Part shown: positions 25,544 through 34,602 of the stretch, in pieces
Layout of the letters: the number at the start of each line of letters is the position of its first letter
How positions within the stretch are numbered: the first letter of the stretch is position 1
Assembly (NCBI RefSeq): GCF_026627255.1
Contig: NZ_JAPNLM010000001.1
Location: 496,001 to 560,000 of the forward strand
DNA: 64,000 bases
Direction of reading: 5' to 3'
From: Streptomyces antarcticus
GTDB lineage: Bacteria; Actinomycetota; Actinomycetes; Streptomycetales; Streptomycetaceae
The notes under the pieces: generated by a model
Told to the model about the DNA's origin: nothing
Databases searched by the model: none
What the model saw: only the letters and a program-made list of their open reading frames with translations
Translations under genes and position numbers: made by a program

Positions 25544-25782
25544 GCCCGGCGGCGCCCGGCCGCGACGGTAGGGGCCTGAGCGGCGTGGAGCGGCTGCGCC
25601 GGGCGCTGGCCCGGGCCCGGTACTTCGTACGGGAGTTCTCCGGCGAGGCCGCGTACGACCGGTACGTCGCGCACGCCCGCGCCCACGACCCGGACGCCGC
25701 GGTCCCGACCCGCCGGGCCTTCGAACGGGCCCGCACCGACGCCCGGGAGGCGGACCCCCGCGACGGCTTCCGCTGCTGCTGA
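25540..25782 (+). CDS. YbdD/YjiX-family small protein
   Basis: This 80-residue protein has the family hallmarks YDRYVAHARAHDP, PTRRAFERARTDAR and the terminal FRCC. YbdD-type proteins are co-encoded with CstA/BtsT carriers and are needed for transport in enterobacteria. The GTG at 25540 overlaps the cstA stop, so translational coupling is certain if both are made. A strong hairpin follows. Confidence 0.9.
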   Translation: MSPAAPGRDGRGLSGVERLRRALARARYFVREFSGEAAYDRYVAHARAHDPDAAVPTRRAFERARTDAREADPRDGFRCC

Positions 25783-25792
25783 CCCCACCCGC

Positions 25793-25831
25793 CCCGAAGG
25801 CCCCGCCGCGCCCCGCGGCGGGGCCTTCGGG
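25793..25831. terminator. Bidirectional terminator after the cstA operon
   Basis: A 17-bp perfect stem CCCGAAGGCCCCGCCGC pairs with GCGGCGGGGCCTTCGGG. It serves the plus-strand operon and the convergent Uma2 gene. Confidence 0.85.
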
Positions 25832-25835
25832 CCGT

Positions 25836-26420
25836 TCAGCGCACCCAGTCCTTGAGGGGCTCGGTCCGCAGGGTGATGCCGACGGGCTCGGGAAGACCCA
25901 CGTCCATCCCGTACGGCACCGTGCGCACGTTCAAGTAGCGCCCTCCCTCGGGCTCGGTGTGGAGGGAGATCTCGCACTTGTCCCGGTCGATGAGCAGATA
26001 GACGGGGATGCCGGTCTCGGCGTAGGCGCGGGGCTTCTCGATCCGGTCCCGCCGATCGGTGTCGGAGTCCCACGAGGTCACTTCGACGACCATGAGCGCG
26101 GGGTCGGGGGCGACCCACTCGCCCTGTCCGGCGAACGCGCCCGCGGGTGCCAGCACCGCGTCGGGAATCGCCCGGCCGGCCCGGTACTGCTCCACTTTGA
26201 GTCCCTGCCCGGGGTGCAGCCAGAGTTCGGGGCGGTGCTGCATGCAGATCCGCGTGAGCCACTGAATGATCATTCCGTGGTCGCCATCCGGCACGGCCTT
26301 GCTCCTCAGCACCCCGTCGATGAACTCCAGCCGCGTACCCTCCGTCTCGCGAGCCGCTATCCGCGCGACGGCTTCGAACTCCTCGGTGAGCATGTGCGGC
26401 CTGTCGATCATCGCGGTCAT
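25836..26420 (-). CDS. Uma2-family (DUF820) putative PD-(D/E)XK endonuclease
   Basis: This 194-residue protein has the Uma2 arrangement LEFIDG, IPDAVLAP and VVEVTSWDSDTDRRDR, where the acidic residues fit a restriction-endonuclease-like active site. Streptomycetes carry dozens of such genes with no established role. The start at 26420 is preceded by GGAGG; the longer frame from 26555 overlaps the divergent GNAT gene and lacks family features. It is a single gene. Confidence 0.82.
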   Translation of the reverse strand: MTAMIDRPHMLTEEFEAVARIAARETEGTRLEFIDGVLRSKAVPDGDHGMIIQWLTRICMQHRPELWLHPGQGLKVEQYRAGRAIPDAVLAPAGAFAGQGEWVAPDPALMVVEVTSWDSDTDRRDRIEKPRAYAETGIPVYLLIDRDKCEISLHTEPEGGRYLNVRTVPYGMDVGLPEPVGITLRTEPLKDWVR

Positions 26421-26496
26421 GTGGAGCTCGCCTCCTTCGACGTCTGCCTCCGACGATAGCGCCGGGCACCGGTACCCGTCCTGCACACTCGACCGC

Positions 26497-26994
26497 ATGG
26501 ACATGGTGATCAGGGCGGCGCTGCCCGCCGAGTACGCGGAGCTGGGCGAGATCACGGCGCAGGCCTACCTCGCCGACGGGCATCTGGACGAGATCGAGAA
26601 CGACGCCTACCTGAGCGTCCTGCGCGACGTGGCGGGCCGGGCCGCCCTGGCCGAGGTGCTCGTCGCCGAGCGCGGCGGGCGGATCCTCGGCGGAGTGACC
26701 TTCGCCGAGCCCGGGAGCCCGCTCGCCGACATCGCCGGCCCGGACGAGGCCGAGTTCCGGATGCTCGCCGTGGCCCGGGAGGGCCGCGGGCAGGGCGCCG
26801 GCGAGGCGCTGGTACGGGCCTGCCTGGACCGGGCGCGGGCGATCGAGGGGGTTTCCACGATGGTCCTCTCCACTCAGCGGAGCATGGCCGGGGCCCACCG
26901 GATCTACTCCCGGCTCGGTTTCGAACGCACTCCGGAGCGGGACTGGGCGCCGGTCGAGGGCCTCACCCTGCTGACGTACCGGCTGAAGCTGTAG
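26497..26994 (+). CDS. GNAT-family N-acetyltransferase
   Basis: This 165-residue protein has the acetyl-CoA-binding motif A FRMLAVAREGRGQGAGEALVRACLDRA and a C-terminal YSRLGFERTPERDW motif B region. The substrate is unknown. The start is ATG at 26497; a second ATG two codons later is also possible. It ends just before the nrd control region and is divergent from the Uma2 gene. Confidence 0.85.
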   Translation: MDMVIRAALPAEYAELGEITAQAYLADGHLDEIENDAYLSVLRDVAGRAALAEVLVAERGGRILGGVTFAEPGSPLADIAGPDEAEFRMLAVAREGRGQGAGEALVRACLDRARAIEGVSTMVLSTQRSMAGAHRIYSRLGFERTPERDWAPVEGLTLLTYRLKL

Positions 26995-27002
26995 CCGCGC
27001 CG

Positions 27003-27050
27003 ACACAACATGTGGGGGCTTCCACAGAGGGGCGCCCCCACATGTATGCT
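27003..27050 (+). promoter_or_regulatory. Two NrdR boxes upstream of nrdAB
   Basis: Two 16-mers centred on ACATGT (27003-27018 and 27035-27050) have centres 32 bp apart, about three helical turns, the spacing known for paired NrdR boxes. NrdR is the ATP/dATP-sensing repressor of ribonucleotide reductases. Their inner arms also form a 12-bp inverted repeat (27008-27019 with 27034-27045). Confidence 0.65.
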
Positions 27051-27051
27051 C

Positions 27052-27175
27052 AGGGCTGCTGTCGCCGCAGGGGAATCCGGTGCGAATCCGGAACTGTCCC
27101 GCAACGGTATGAAGTGCACCGATTGGTGTACCTACAAGTCCGAGGGCCTGCCGACAGCGCGCCCGGCTCGACCGA
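27052..27175 (+). ncRNA. Cobalamin (B12) riboswitch controlling nrdAB
   Basis: The conserved cobalamin-element core is plain: GGGGAATCCGGTGCGAATCC, then ACTGTCCCGCAACGGTA, a variable hairpin (AAGTGCACCGATTGGTGTACC), AAGTCCGA and a GCCTGCC B12-box-like end. In S. coelicolor the class Ia nrdABS operon is switched off by B12 through such an element, so that the B12-dependent class II enzyme is used instead. The expression platform would lie in the 160 nt before the nrdA start. Outer boundaries are approximate. Confidence 0.93.
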
Positions 27176-27334
27176 ACCGGGCGCCGACACGTCCGGGCCT
27201 CGCGGTTGGGCCGGTGGACGCCATGCGGTGCACGAGCTGCCTGCCCTGTCCGGGCCGACGCGTGCGCTGTCCCGCATGCGCCCCTCGCACCCCGCCCCGC
27301 CGATGACCGGGCCGAGCGAGGGAGAGCAACCCCC

Positions 27335-29779
27335 GTGACCATCGCGCCTTCCGCACCGCGCGCCGAGTCCGTTCCGTCCACGGCTCTTCATGGATCTGGC
27401 GAAGGTCCCGGGGCCGCACTCCTGCGTACCCTCACCGAACTGACGGCCGACCTGCCCGACACCGACCCCGGCCGGGTCGCCGCCGCCGCGCTGCGCGGCC
27501 GCAGCTCCATCGCCGACGAGGCCGAGCTGCGCGGGCTGGCCACCGAGGCCGCCGCGGGGCTCATCTCCGAGGATCCGGCGTACTCCCGCCTCGCCGCCCG
27601 CCTGCTGACGCTGGCCGTGGCCGGGGAGGCCGCCGGCCAGGGTGCCACCTCGTTCTCCGCGTCCGTCGCCGTGGGCCACCGCGAGGGCCTGATCGCCGAC
27701 CGCACCGCCGCGTTCGTCGCGGCCCACGCGGCCCGCCTGGACGCGCTGGTCGAGCACGCGCTCGCCGAGGGCGCCGACGACCGCTTCGGCTTCTTCGGCC
27801 TGCGCACCCTGCACAGCCGCTACCTGCTGCGCCACCCGATCACCCGTCAGGTCGTGGAGACCCCGCAGTTCTTCATGCTGCGCGTGGCCTGCGGTCTCGC
27901 CGAAACCGGGCCCGACGGTGAGATCGGCGGCGTCCAGGCCGTCGAGGAAGTGGCCTCGCTGTACCGGCTGATGAGCCGCCTCGACTACCTGCCGTCCTCC
28001 CCCACGCTCTTCAACTCCGGCACCCGGCACCCGCAGATGTCCTCCTGCTACCTGCTGGACTCCCCGCTGGACGAGCTCGACTCGATCTACGACCGCTACC
28101 ACCAGGTCGCGCGCCTCTCCAAGCACGCCGGCGGCATCGGCCTCTCGTACTCCCGCATCCGCGCCCGCGGTTCGCTGATCCGCGGCACCAACGGCCACTC
28201 CAACGGCATCGTCCCGTTCCTGAAGACCCTCGACGCCTCCGTCGCCGCGGTGAACCAGGGCGGCCGCCGCAAGGGCGCCGCGGCCGTCTACCTGGAGACC
28301 TGGCACGCGGACATCGAGGAGTTCCTGGAGCTGCGCGACAACACCGGCGAGGACCAGCGCCGCACGCACAACCTGAACCTCGCCCACTGGGTGCCGGACG
28401 AGTTCATGCGCCGCGTGAACGCCGACGCCGACTGGTCGCTGTTCTCCCCGGCCGAGGTCCCCGAGCTGGTGGACCTGTGGGGCGACGACTTCGACGCCGC
28501 GTACCGCGAGGCCGAGGCGGCGGGCCTGGCCCGCAAGACCATTCCCGCCCGCGAGCTGTACGGCCGGATGATGCGCACCCTCGCACAGACCGGCCAGGGC
28601 TGGATGACCTTCAAGGACGCCTCCAACCGCACGGCGAACCAGACCGCCGAGCCGGGCACCGTCGTCCACTCCTCCAACCTCTGCACCGAGATCATCGAGG
28701 TCACCAACGACGGCGAGACGGCCGTCTGCAACCTCGGCTCGGTCAACCTGGGCGCCTTCGTCCTGGCGGAGACCGGCGACATCGACTGGGAGCGCCTGGA
28801 CGAGACCGTCCGCACCGCCGTGACCTTCCTGGACCGCGTGGTGGACATCAACTTCTACCCGACCGAGCAGGCGGGCCGCTCCAACGCCCGCTGGCGCCCG
28901 GTGGGTCTGGGTGCCATGGGCCTCCAGGACGTCTTCTTCCGGCTGAAGCTGCCCTTCGACTCCCCCGAGGCGCGGACGCTGTCCACGAAGCTCTCCGAGC
29001 GGATCATGCTCGCCGCGTACGAGGCCTCCTGCGACCTCGCCGAGAAGAACGGCCCGCTCCCCGCCTGGGAGCAGACCCGCACCGCCCGCGGCGTGCTGCA
29101 CCCCGACCACTACGAGGTCGAGCAGAACTGGCCGGAGCGCTGGGACGCGCTGCGCGCCCGGATCGCGAAGACCGGCATGCGCAACTCGCTGCTCCTCGCC
29201 ATCGCCCCGACGGCGACGATCGCCTCCATCGCGGGCGTGTACGAGTGCATCGAGCCGCAGGTCTCCAACCTCTTCAAGCGCGAGACGCTGAGCGGTGAGT
29301 TCCTCCAGGTCAACGCCTACCTGGTGGCCGAGCTGAAGCGGCTCGGCGTGTGGGACGCCCAGACCCGCGAGGCACTGCGCGAGGCCAGCGGCTCCGTCCA
29401 GGGCTTCGGCTGGATCCCGGCCGAGGTGCGCGAGCTGTACCGCACGGCGTGGGAGATCCCGCAGCGCGGCCTGATCGACATGGCGGCGGCCCGTACCCCG
29501 TACCTCGACCAGTCGCAGTCGCTGAACCTGTTCCTGGAGACGCCCACCATCGGCAAGCTCAGCTCGATGTACGCGTACGCCTGGAAGCAGGGCCTGAAGA
29601 CGACGTACTACCTGCGCTCGCGCCCGGCGACGAAGATCGCCCGCGCGGCCTCCGGTTCGGCCGTCCCCGCGCCCGCCTCCGCCGTGCCGGCGTCCGCCAC
29701 ACCGCTTCCGCAGGCCGTCGACGCCGACGCGCTGGCCTGCTCCCTTGAGAACCCCGAGTCCTGCGAGGCCTGCCAGTAA
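27335..29779 (+). CDS. nrdA: Class Ia ribonucleoside-diphosphate reductase, large subunit
   Basis: This 814-residue catalytic subunit has an N-terminal ATP-cone-like region (about 20-110), the ten-stranded barrel with SSNLCTEIIEVT and NLGSVNL around the redox and radical cysteines, the tyrosine pair in the LKTTYYLR segment, and a C-terminal Cys pair CEAC for reduction by thioredoxin. It reduces NDPs to dNDPs. GTG at 27335 follows GAGGGAGAG. nrdB starts at the final base of its stop codon, so the two are coupled. The upstream riboswitch and NrdR boxes control it. Confidence 0.95.
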   Translation: MTIAPSAPRAESVPSTALHGSGEGPGAALLRTLTELTADLPDTDPGRVAAAALRGRSSIADEAELRGLATEAAAGLISEDPAYSRLAARLLTLAVAGEAAGQGATSFSASVAVGHREGLIADRTAAFVAAHAARLDALVEHALAEGADDRFGFFGLRTLHSRYLLRHPITRQVVETPQFFMLRVACGLAETGPDGEIGGVQAVEEVASLYRLMSRLDYLPSSPTLFNSGTRHPQMSSCYLLDSPLDELDSIYDRYHQVARLSKHAGGIGLSYSRIRARGSLIRGTNGHSNGIVPFLKTLDASVAAVNQGGRRKGAAAVYLETWHADIEEFLELRDNTGEDQRRTHNLNLAHWVPDEFMRRVNADADWSLFSPAEVPELVDLWGDDFDAAYREAEAAGLARKTIPARELYGRMMRTLAQTGQGWMTFKDASNRTANQTAEPGTVVHSSNLCTEIIEVTNDGETAVCNLGSVNLGAFVLAETGDIDWERLDETVRTAVTFLDRVVDINFYPTEQAGRSNARWRPVGLGAMGLQDVFFRLKLPFDSPEARTLSTKLSERIMLAAYEASCDLAEKNGPLPAWEQTRTARGVLHPDHYEVEQNWPERWDALRARIAKTGMRNSLLLAIAPTATIASIAGVYECIEPQVSNLFKRETLSGEFLQVNAYLVAELKRLGVWDAQTREALREASGSVQGFGWIPAEVRELYRTAWEIPQRGLIDMAAARTPYLDQSQSLNLFLETPTIGKLSSMYAYAWKQGLKTTYYLRSRPATKIARAASGSAVPAPASAVPASATPLPQAVDADALACSLENPESCEACQ

Positions 29780-30849
29780 TGAGCTCCGCCCACCCGTCAC
29801 CCGACCACCGCCCCTCAACGACGGCACTTCGTGCCGGCACCCCTGTCACCAAGAACCTGCTGGACCCGGGCTTCGAGCTCACGCTCCGTCCGATGCGCTA
29901 CCCGGACTTCTACGAGCGCTACCGCGACGCGATCAAGAACACGTGGACGGTGGAGGAGGTCGACCTCCACTCGGACGTCGCCGACCTGGCGAAGCTGACG
30001 CCCTCCGAGCAGCACATGATCGGCCGGCTGGTCGCGTTCTTCGCGACGGGCGACTCGATCGTGTCGAACAACCTCGTCCTGACGCTGTACAAGCACATCA
30101 ACTCCCCGGAGGCGCGCCTGTACCTGTCGCGCCAGCTGTTCGAGGAGGCCGTGCACGTCCAGTTCTACCTGACGCTGCTCGACACCTACCTGCCCAACCC
30201 GGACGACCGGGCGGCCGCGTTCGACGCGGTCGAGGAGATCCCCTCGATCCGCGAGAAGGCGCAGTTCTGCTTCAAGTGGATGGACTCGGTCGAGAAGATC
30301 GACCGGCTGGAGACGGCCGCCGACCGGCGCCGCTTCCTGCTGAACCTGATCTGCTTCGCCGCGTGCATCGAGGGCCTGTTCTTCTACGGCGCCTTCGCGT
30401 ACGTGTACTGGTTCCGCTCGCGCGGCCTGCTGCACGGCCTGGCCACCGGCACGAACTGGGTCTTCCGCGACGAGAGCGCCCACATGAGCTTCGCTTTCGA
30501 GGTCATCGACACGGTCCGCAAGGAGGAGCCGGAGCTGTTCGACGACGCCCTGCGGCAGCAGGTCACCGACATGCTGCGGGAAGCCGTCGAGGCGGAGCTC
30601 CAGTTCGGCCGCGACCTGTGCGGCGACGGCCTGCCGGGCATGAACACCGAGTCGATGCGCGAGTACCTGGAGTGCGTCGCGGACCAGCGCCTGGTCCGTC
30701 TCGGCTTCCCGCCGGTGTACGGCTCGCAGAACCCGTTCTCCTTCATGGAGCTCCAGGGCGTGCAGGAGCTGACGAACTTCTTCGAGCGCCGCCCGTCGGC
30801 CTACCAGGTCGCGGTCGAGGGCACGGTCGACCTGGACGAGGACTTCTAG
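29779..30849 (+). CDS. nrdB: Class Ia ribonucleotide reductase, radical-generating small subunit
   Basis: This 356-residue ferritin-like protein has diiron ligands in QLFEEAVHVQFY and RDESAHMSF, plus ACIEGLFFYGAFAYVYW. It generates the tyrosyl radical for NrdA. The C-terminal acidic tail (VDLDEDF) is the segment that docks into the large subunit. Its start overlaps the nrdA stop by one base. A strong hairpin follows, so the regulator gene further on may be transcribed separately. Confidence 0.95.
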   Translation: MSSAHPSPDHRPSTTALRAGTPVTKNLLDPGFELTLRPMRYPDFYERYRDAIKNTWTVEEVDLHSDVADLAKLTPSEQHMIGRLVAFFATGDSIVSNNLVLTLYKHINSPEARLYLSRQLFEEAVHVQFYLTLLDTYLPNPDDRAAAFDAVEEIPSIREKAQFCFKWMDSVEKIDRLETAADRRRFLLNLICFAACIEGLFFYGAFAYVYWFRSRGLLHGLATGTNWVFRDESAHMSFAFEVIDTVRKEEPELFDDALRQQVTDMLREAVEAELQFGRDLCGDGLPGMNTESMREYLECVADQRLVRLGFPPVYGSQNPFSFMELQGVQELTNFFERRPSAYQVAVEGTVDLDEDF

Positions 30850-30893
30850 TCCCTTCTAGTCCGCGTCTCCGGTCCGGCCCGGCCGGTGTGAGC

Positions 30894-30930
30894 GCGTCCC
30901 CGCTCCCGGGAGATCCGGGGGCGGGGACGC
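30894..30930 (+). terminator. Terminator of nrdAB
   Basis: A 10-bp stem GCGTCCCCGC with GCGGGGACGC contains a second inner pairing TCCCGG/CCGGGG, 44 bp after the nrdB stop. Confidence 0.8.
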
Positions 30931-30976
30931 ACTGCCGTGGGCACGGCGCCGGACCGACCGGGGTCAACGGCCGGGA

Positions 30977-31192
30977 TCAACGGCCGGGCGCGTGCCGCAC
31001 GGCGATGCGAGGCGCCGCCGGGCGGGGCCCCCGGCGGGCGTCCCGGACGGTCCGCGGATGCCGCGGGCGTCCCCGGGGCGCGGTGCGGAGTTGGCGGTCG
31101 GTGCGGTGGTCGCCGAGGGCTCCGTAGAGGGCCGGGCCGGCGAGCAGTGTCGCGATGGCGAGGACGGTGAGGTAGTCGAAGAACGTGTTCAT
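30977..31192 (-). CDS. Small membrane protein of unknown function
   Basis: The predicted 71-residue product has one clear membrane segment at residues 3-27 and then an Arg/Pro-rich tail. The basic tail resembles antisense high-GC sequence, so only the first about 30 residues look convincing. The ATG at 31192 diverges from the GlxA-type regulator gene with 81 bp between them. No family is recognised. Confidence 0.4.
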   Translation of the reverse strand: MNTFFDYLTVLAIATLLAGPALYGALGDHRTDRQLRTAPRGRPRHPRTVRDARRGPRPAAPRIAVRHAPGR

Positions 31193-31273
31193 GACCCCAC
31201 TCTCGCGACCGCGGCGCACATCGAACAGTGGCAGGACTGTCACGGAAGTACGAATTACTGCCACACTGGAGTC

Positions 31274-32242
31274 ATGCTGAACAACGTGGCCGTGGCCGTG
31301 GTGAACGGGGTCGCCCCGTTCGAGATGGGCATCTTCTGCGAGGTCTTCGGGATCGACCGCAGCGCGATGGACCTGCCGACGTACGACTTCGCCGTCTGCG
31401 CGATGGAGGACAACCCCCTCTCCGTCGGCGACGGCCATTACAGCCTCACCCTCCCCCACGGGCCCGACCGGCTGGAGGAGGCGGACCTGATCTGCCTCCC
31501 CGCCGACCGCGACGCGCCCACCCGTGACTACCCGCAGCCGATGCTGGACGCCCTGCACCGGGCCGTGGACCGCGGCGCGCGCGTGCTGAGCGTGTGCAGC
31601 GGCGCCTTCATGCTGGGCGCGGCCGGCCTGCTCGACGACCGGCGCTGCACCACGCACTGGATGCACGCCCCGGCCCTGGCCCGCCGCTACCCGCGGGCGC
31701 GGGTCGACCCCGACGTGCTGTACGTGGACGAGGGCCCGGTGATCACCTCGGCGGGCACGGCCTCCGGGATCGACGCGTGCCTGCACGTCGTACGGCAGGA
31801 GCAGGGCGCCGAGGTGGCCAACACCATCGCGCGCCGGATGGTCGTCCCCCCGCACCGGGACGGCGGCCAGGCCCAGTACATCCAGCGGCCGCTCCCCCGC
31901 ACCTCCTGCGACACGGTCGGCGAGGTGATCGCGTGGATGGCGCGCCACCTGGCGGACGAGATCAGCGTCGAGCAGCTCGCGGAGCGTGCCCACCTGTCCC
32001 CCCGCACGTTCGCCCGCCGTTTCCTCCAGGAGACCGGGAGCACCCCGTACCAGTGGGTGCTGCGTCAGCGGGTCCTGCTCGCCCAGGAGCTGCTGGAGTC
32101 CACCGACGAGACGGTCGACGCTATCGCCGGGCGCTGCGGCTTCGGCAACGCGGCCGCGCTGCGCCACCACTTCCTGCGGGCCCTGGGCACGACCCCGAAC
32201 TCGTTCCGCCGGGCCTTCCGGGGGCCCCGGGCGGTGGCCTGA
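31274..32242 (+). CDS. nrdS: GlxA-family regulator: DJ-1/PfpI domain plus AraC helix-turn-helix (NrdS position)
   Basis: The 322-residue protein has an N-terminal class I glutamine-amidotransferase-like (DJ-1/PfpI) domain (about 1-190, with SVCSGAFMLGAAGLL) and a C-terminal AraC double helix-turn-helix (about 215-320, ISVEQLAERAHLSPRTFARRF and GFGNAAALRHHF). In S. coelicolor an AraC-like gene, nrdS, follows nrdAB. The position matches, but a strong terminator and about 425 bp separate it here. Its regulatory targets are unknown. Confidence 0.8.
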   Translation: MLNNVAVAVVNGVAPFEMGIFCEVFGIDRSAMDLPTYDFAVCAMEDNPLSVGDGHYSLTLPHGPDRLEEADLICLPADRDAPTRDYPQPMLDALHRAVDRGARVLSVCSGAFMLGAAGLLDDRRCTTHWMHAPALARRYPRARVDPDVLYVDEGPVITSAGTASGIDACLHVVRQEQGAEVANTIARRMVVPPHRDGGQAQYIQRPLPRTSCDTVGEVIAWMARHLADEISVEQLAERAHLSPRTFARRFLQETGSTPYQWVLRQRVLLAQELLESTDETVDAIAGRCGFGNAAALRHHFLRALGTTPNSFRRAFRGPRAVA

Positions 32243-32449
32243 CCGGCCTCCCGCAGGCGTGGACCCCGCTGCCCGTACGCGCGGACCCCGATCGGTTGAC
32301 CGATATGCGACTGGCCGAAACCGTGGGAACAGTTGACCCAAACCGGCCCCATTCGTAGCCGGTCGATGACGTACGGTGAGCATTGCCCGGCCCGACCGCC
32401 CGCACAGCGCCCGGGCCCCGCACCTCTCACCAAGCCCAGGAGGGCCTGT

Positions 32450-32641
32450 ATGTCCCGTACCGCTCGCATTCTCACCGCCGCCGCGTTCGCCGCGCTGCTC
32501 GTCGGTGGTGCGGCCGCCACCGCGTCCGCGGACAGCGGCTGGGGTGCCGCTCCCGCCGACAGTGGCTGGGGTTCGGCCCCCGCCGACAGCGGCTGGGGGG
32601 CCAAGCCCGCGGACAGCGGCTGGGGTTCGGCAGGCAAGTAG
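32450..32641 (+). CDS. Small secreted DSGWG-repeat peptide
   Basis: The 63-residue precursor has a Sec signal peptide (SRTAR basic start, hydrophobic core 8-22, likely cleavage after ATASA at residue 27). The mature peptide is about 36 residues and consists of four 9-residue repeats, each beginning DSGWG (residues 28, 37, 46, 55), with variable SAP/AAP/AKP linkers and a final AGK. The ribosome binding site AGGAGGG lies 6 bp before the ATG. A terminator follows. No known antimicrobial, SapB-like or chaplin family is matched. Regular tryptophans suggest wall, metal or peptide binding, but that is speculation. Confidence 0.75.
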   Translation: MSRTARILTAAAFAALLVGGAAATASADSGWGAAPADSGWGSAPADSGWGAKPADSGWGSAGK

Positions 32642-32697
32642 CCCGCCGCCGCGCGCCGCGGCGTACGCGCCGCGCCGGCCGCCTCCGACGCACACGG

Positions 32698-32731
32698 CAG
32701 GGCCCCGCTCCTCTCCCGGAGCGGGGCCCTG
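32698..32731. terminator. Bidirectional terminator between the repeat peptide and def
   Basis: A 13-bp stem CAGGGCCCCGCTC with GAGCGGGGCCCTG is flanked by further complementary bases (CGCACAC-like with GTGTGCG). Confidence 0.85.
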
Positions 32732-32772
32732 TCGACGTGTGCGCGGCGGCCGGAGCCCGGCGCCCGTACCGG

Positions 32773-33408
32773 TCAGGCGTTCGGAACGGTCTCGTAGCGC
32801 GGGGTGCCCTCTTCCATCTGCCGCAGCGCGTCCTTGCGGTCGCGCTTCGAGAGCCGGTCGATGTACAGGTACCCGTACAGGTGGTCGGTCTCGTGCTGCA
32901 GGCAGCGCGCGAAGTAACCGCTTCCGCGCACCTTGATCGGGTTGCCCCGGGCGTCCTGGCCGGTGACCTCGGCGTAGTCCGGGCGGGCCAGCGAGGCGTA
33001 CGCCGTCGGGACCGACAGGCAGCCCTCGTTGGAGTCGTCGAGGACCCGTGCGCCCGTCGGCAGCTCCACGAGCTTGGGGTTGACCACGACACCGGTGTGC
33101 CGGTTGCCGTCGTCGTCCGGGCAGTCGTAGACGAAGACCTTCGCGTCGACGCCGATCTGGTTCGCGGCCAGGCCCACGCCCTCGGCGGCCTTCTGGCTGG
33201 CGAACATGTCGTCGATCAGCTGCGCCAGCTCGTCGCCGAACTCGGTGACGTCCTTGCACTCCCGGTGCAGGACCGGGTTGCCGACCACCGTGATCGGACG
33301 GGCGGTGCCACGCTCGCGGTGGGCGAGCTCGCGCTCCGCACAGCCCTCGGTGTCCACGACGTACCCGTCGTTCAGGTTCTCGACGACCTCGTTCTCCTGC
33401 TGCGCCAT
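32773..33408 (-). CDS. def: Peptide deformylase
   Basis: This 211-residue enzyme removes the N-formyl group from nascent proteins. All three family motifs are intact: [17 protein letters not shown] (metal Cys) and QHETDH (metal His pair and catalytic Glu). It has a 30-residue N-terminal extension seen in actinobacterial deformylases. I chose the ATG at 33408 (MAQQENEVV) rather than 33453, which adds Arg-rich sequence. It lies in a leftward series after the TPR gene. Confidence 0.93.
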   Translation of the reverse strand: MAQQENEVVENLNDGYVVDTEGCAERELAHRERGTARPITVVGNPVLHRECKDVTEFGDELAQLIDDMFASQKAAEGVGLAANQIGVDAKVFVYDCPDDDGNRHTGVVVNPKLVELPTGARVLDDSNEGCLSVPTAYASLARPDYAEVTGQDARGNPIKVRGSGYFARCLQHETDHLYGYLYIDRLSKRDRKDALRQMEEGTPRYETVPNA

Positions 33409-33490
33409 GTCCGCCGTACGCCTTCCGTAAGTCCTGGCACCGATGGTCGCCAATGGCCACCGATGTGCCCGTACAGCCTACGGCCCCGGC

Positions 33491-34519
33491 TCAGCAGACT
33501 TCTTCGAGATCCCGCCACTCACGGCTGTCCGGACTGTCGGCGACCCAGCCGTCGAGCAGCCCGCGCACCAGGCCGGCCGGCGCCGCGATCCCGCATTCCC
33601 GCTCCGGCACCCACAGCGAACCGGAGCCGGCCGTACGGTGCCCCAGCGGCCCGGGGTGTCCCGGCTCGCTGTGGTCGTGCGGGTCCAGGTGCTCCCCGTC
33701 GCCCTCGTCGCTCGGCATCTCGCTCTCCGAGCAGGTGCGGCACAGCAGCCGCACCGACGAGGACCAGTCCTCGGCGGCGAAGCCCGCGTCCGACGCCAGC
33801 TGCTCCAGCGCGTCACGGTCCGCCTCGGTCGCCGCCTCCAGCAGCACCACCCAGGTCGGCACCGGCGACGGCGCCCACAGCTCGATCTCGTCGAAGACCG
33901 GGTACGAGGGGCCGGCCGCGGTCACCCGCTCCCCGTGCGGCACCCCGTCGTGGAGCACGACCTCGCCCCAGCGCCGCCCGGACGACGGCAGCGGGATCGA
34001 CAGGACCTCCAGCCGGGCCGGGTCCAGCCGGCGGCCCCAGACCACCTCGGCCTCGCCCTCGGGCGACAGCCGCACGGCGGCGCTGCCCAGCTCCATGCCA
34101 ACCGGCTCGCCGCCGGACTTCCCGCCCGCTCCCGAGCCGTGGGAGTCCCCGGGCACCTTCAGCCCGTACGCCTGCCAGGCCCTGCGGGCCAGCGGCCAGT
34201 CCTGCAGCGCGGTGGCCGCGATCCCGACGTTCCACCAGTCCGGGGCGCCGGCCTCGCGGTCCAGCAGGGCCACGGCGCGCAGCCCGGCGGCCCGCGCCTG
34301 CTCCCAGTCGTGCCGGAACTTGTGCAGCAGGGCCAGATTGAACCAGGACTCGGACAGCCACGGTTCCAGGTCCGCCGCTCTGGTCAGCAGCGCTCCCGCG
34401 TCCTCGTACCGACCGTCTCCGATCAGCGTGAACGCGCGGTCGGTGGCCTGCCGCCACGAGGCGGAGGGCCGATGGCGTACCTTTCCGAAGATCCTCACGA
34501 TTCCCGCCTGCCGGTCCAA
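33491..34519 (-). CDS. Tetratricopeptide-repeat protein of unknown function
   Basis: The 342-residue cytosolic protein has TPR-like helices at about 20-120 (RAFTLIGDGRYEDAGALLTRAADLEP and WFNLALLHKFRHDWEQARAAG). A C-terminal half without a named family follows, containing a CRTC pair and a His/Asp/Glu-rich stretch (DPHDHSEPGHPGPLGH) that could bind metal. The start at 34519 is the only reasonable one in frame. It lies upstream of def on the same strand, 82 bp apart. Confidence 0.75.
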   Translation of the reverse strand: MDRQAGIVRIFGKVRHRPSASWRQATDRAFTLIGDGRYEDAGALLTRAADLEPWLSESWFNLALLHKFRHDWEQARAAGLRAVALLDREAGAPDWWNVGIAATALQDWPLARRAWQAYGLKVPGDSHGSGAGGKSGGEPVGMELGSAAVRLSPEGEAEVVWGRRLDPARLEVLSIPLPSSGRRWGEVVLHDGVPHGERVTAAGPSYPVFDEIELWAPSPVPTWVVLLEAATEADRDALEQLASDAGFAAEDWSSSVRLLCRTCSESEMPSDEGDGEHLDPHDHSEPGHPGPLGHRTAGSGSLWVPERECGIAAPAGLVRGLLDGWVADSPDSREWRDLEEVC

Positions 34520-34602
34520 CGGTGCAGCCTTGCGGACACTTCACGGTCCCTCTTACTGGCATCCAACCATGCCCGCTCGGACGGCCGCTCATTACCCATG
34601 GG

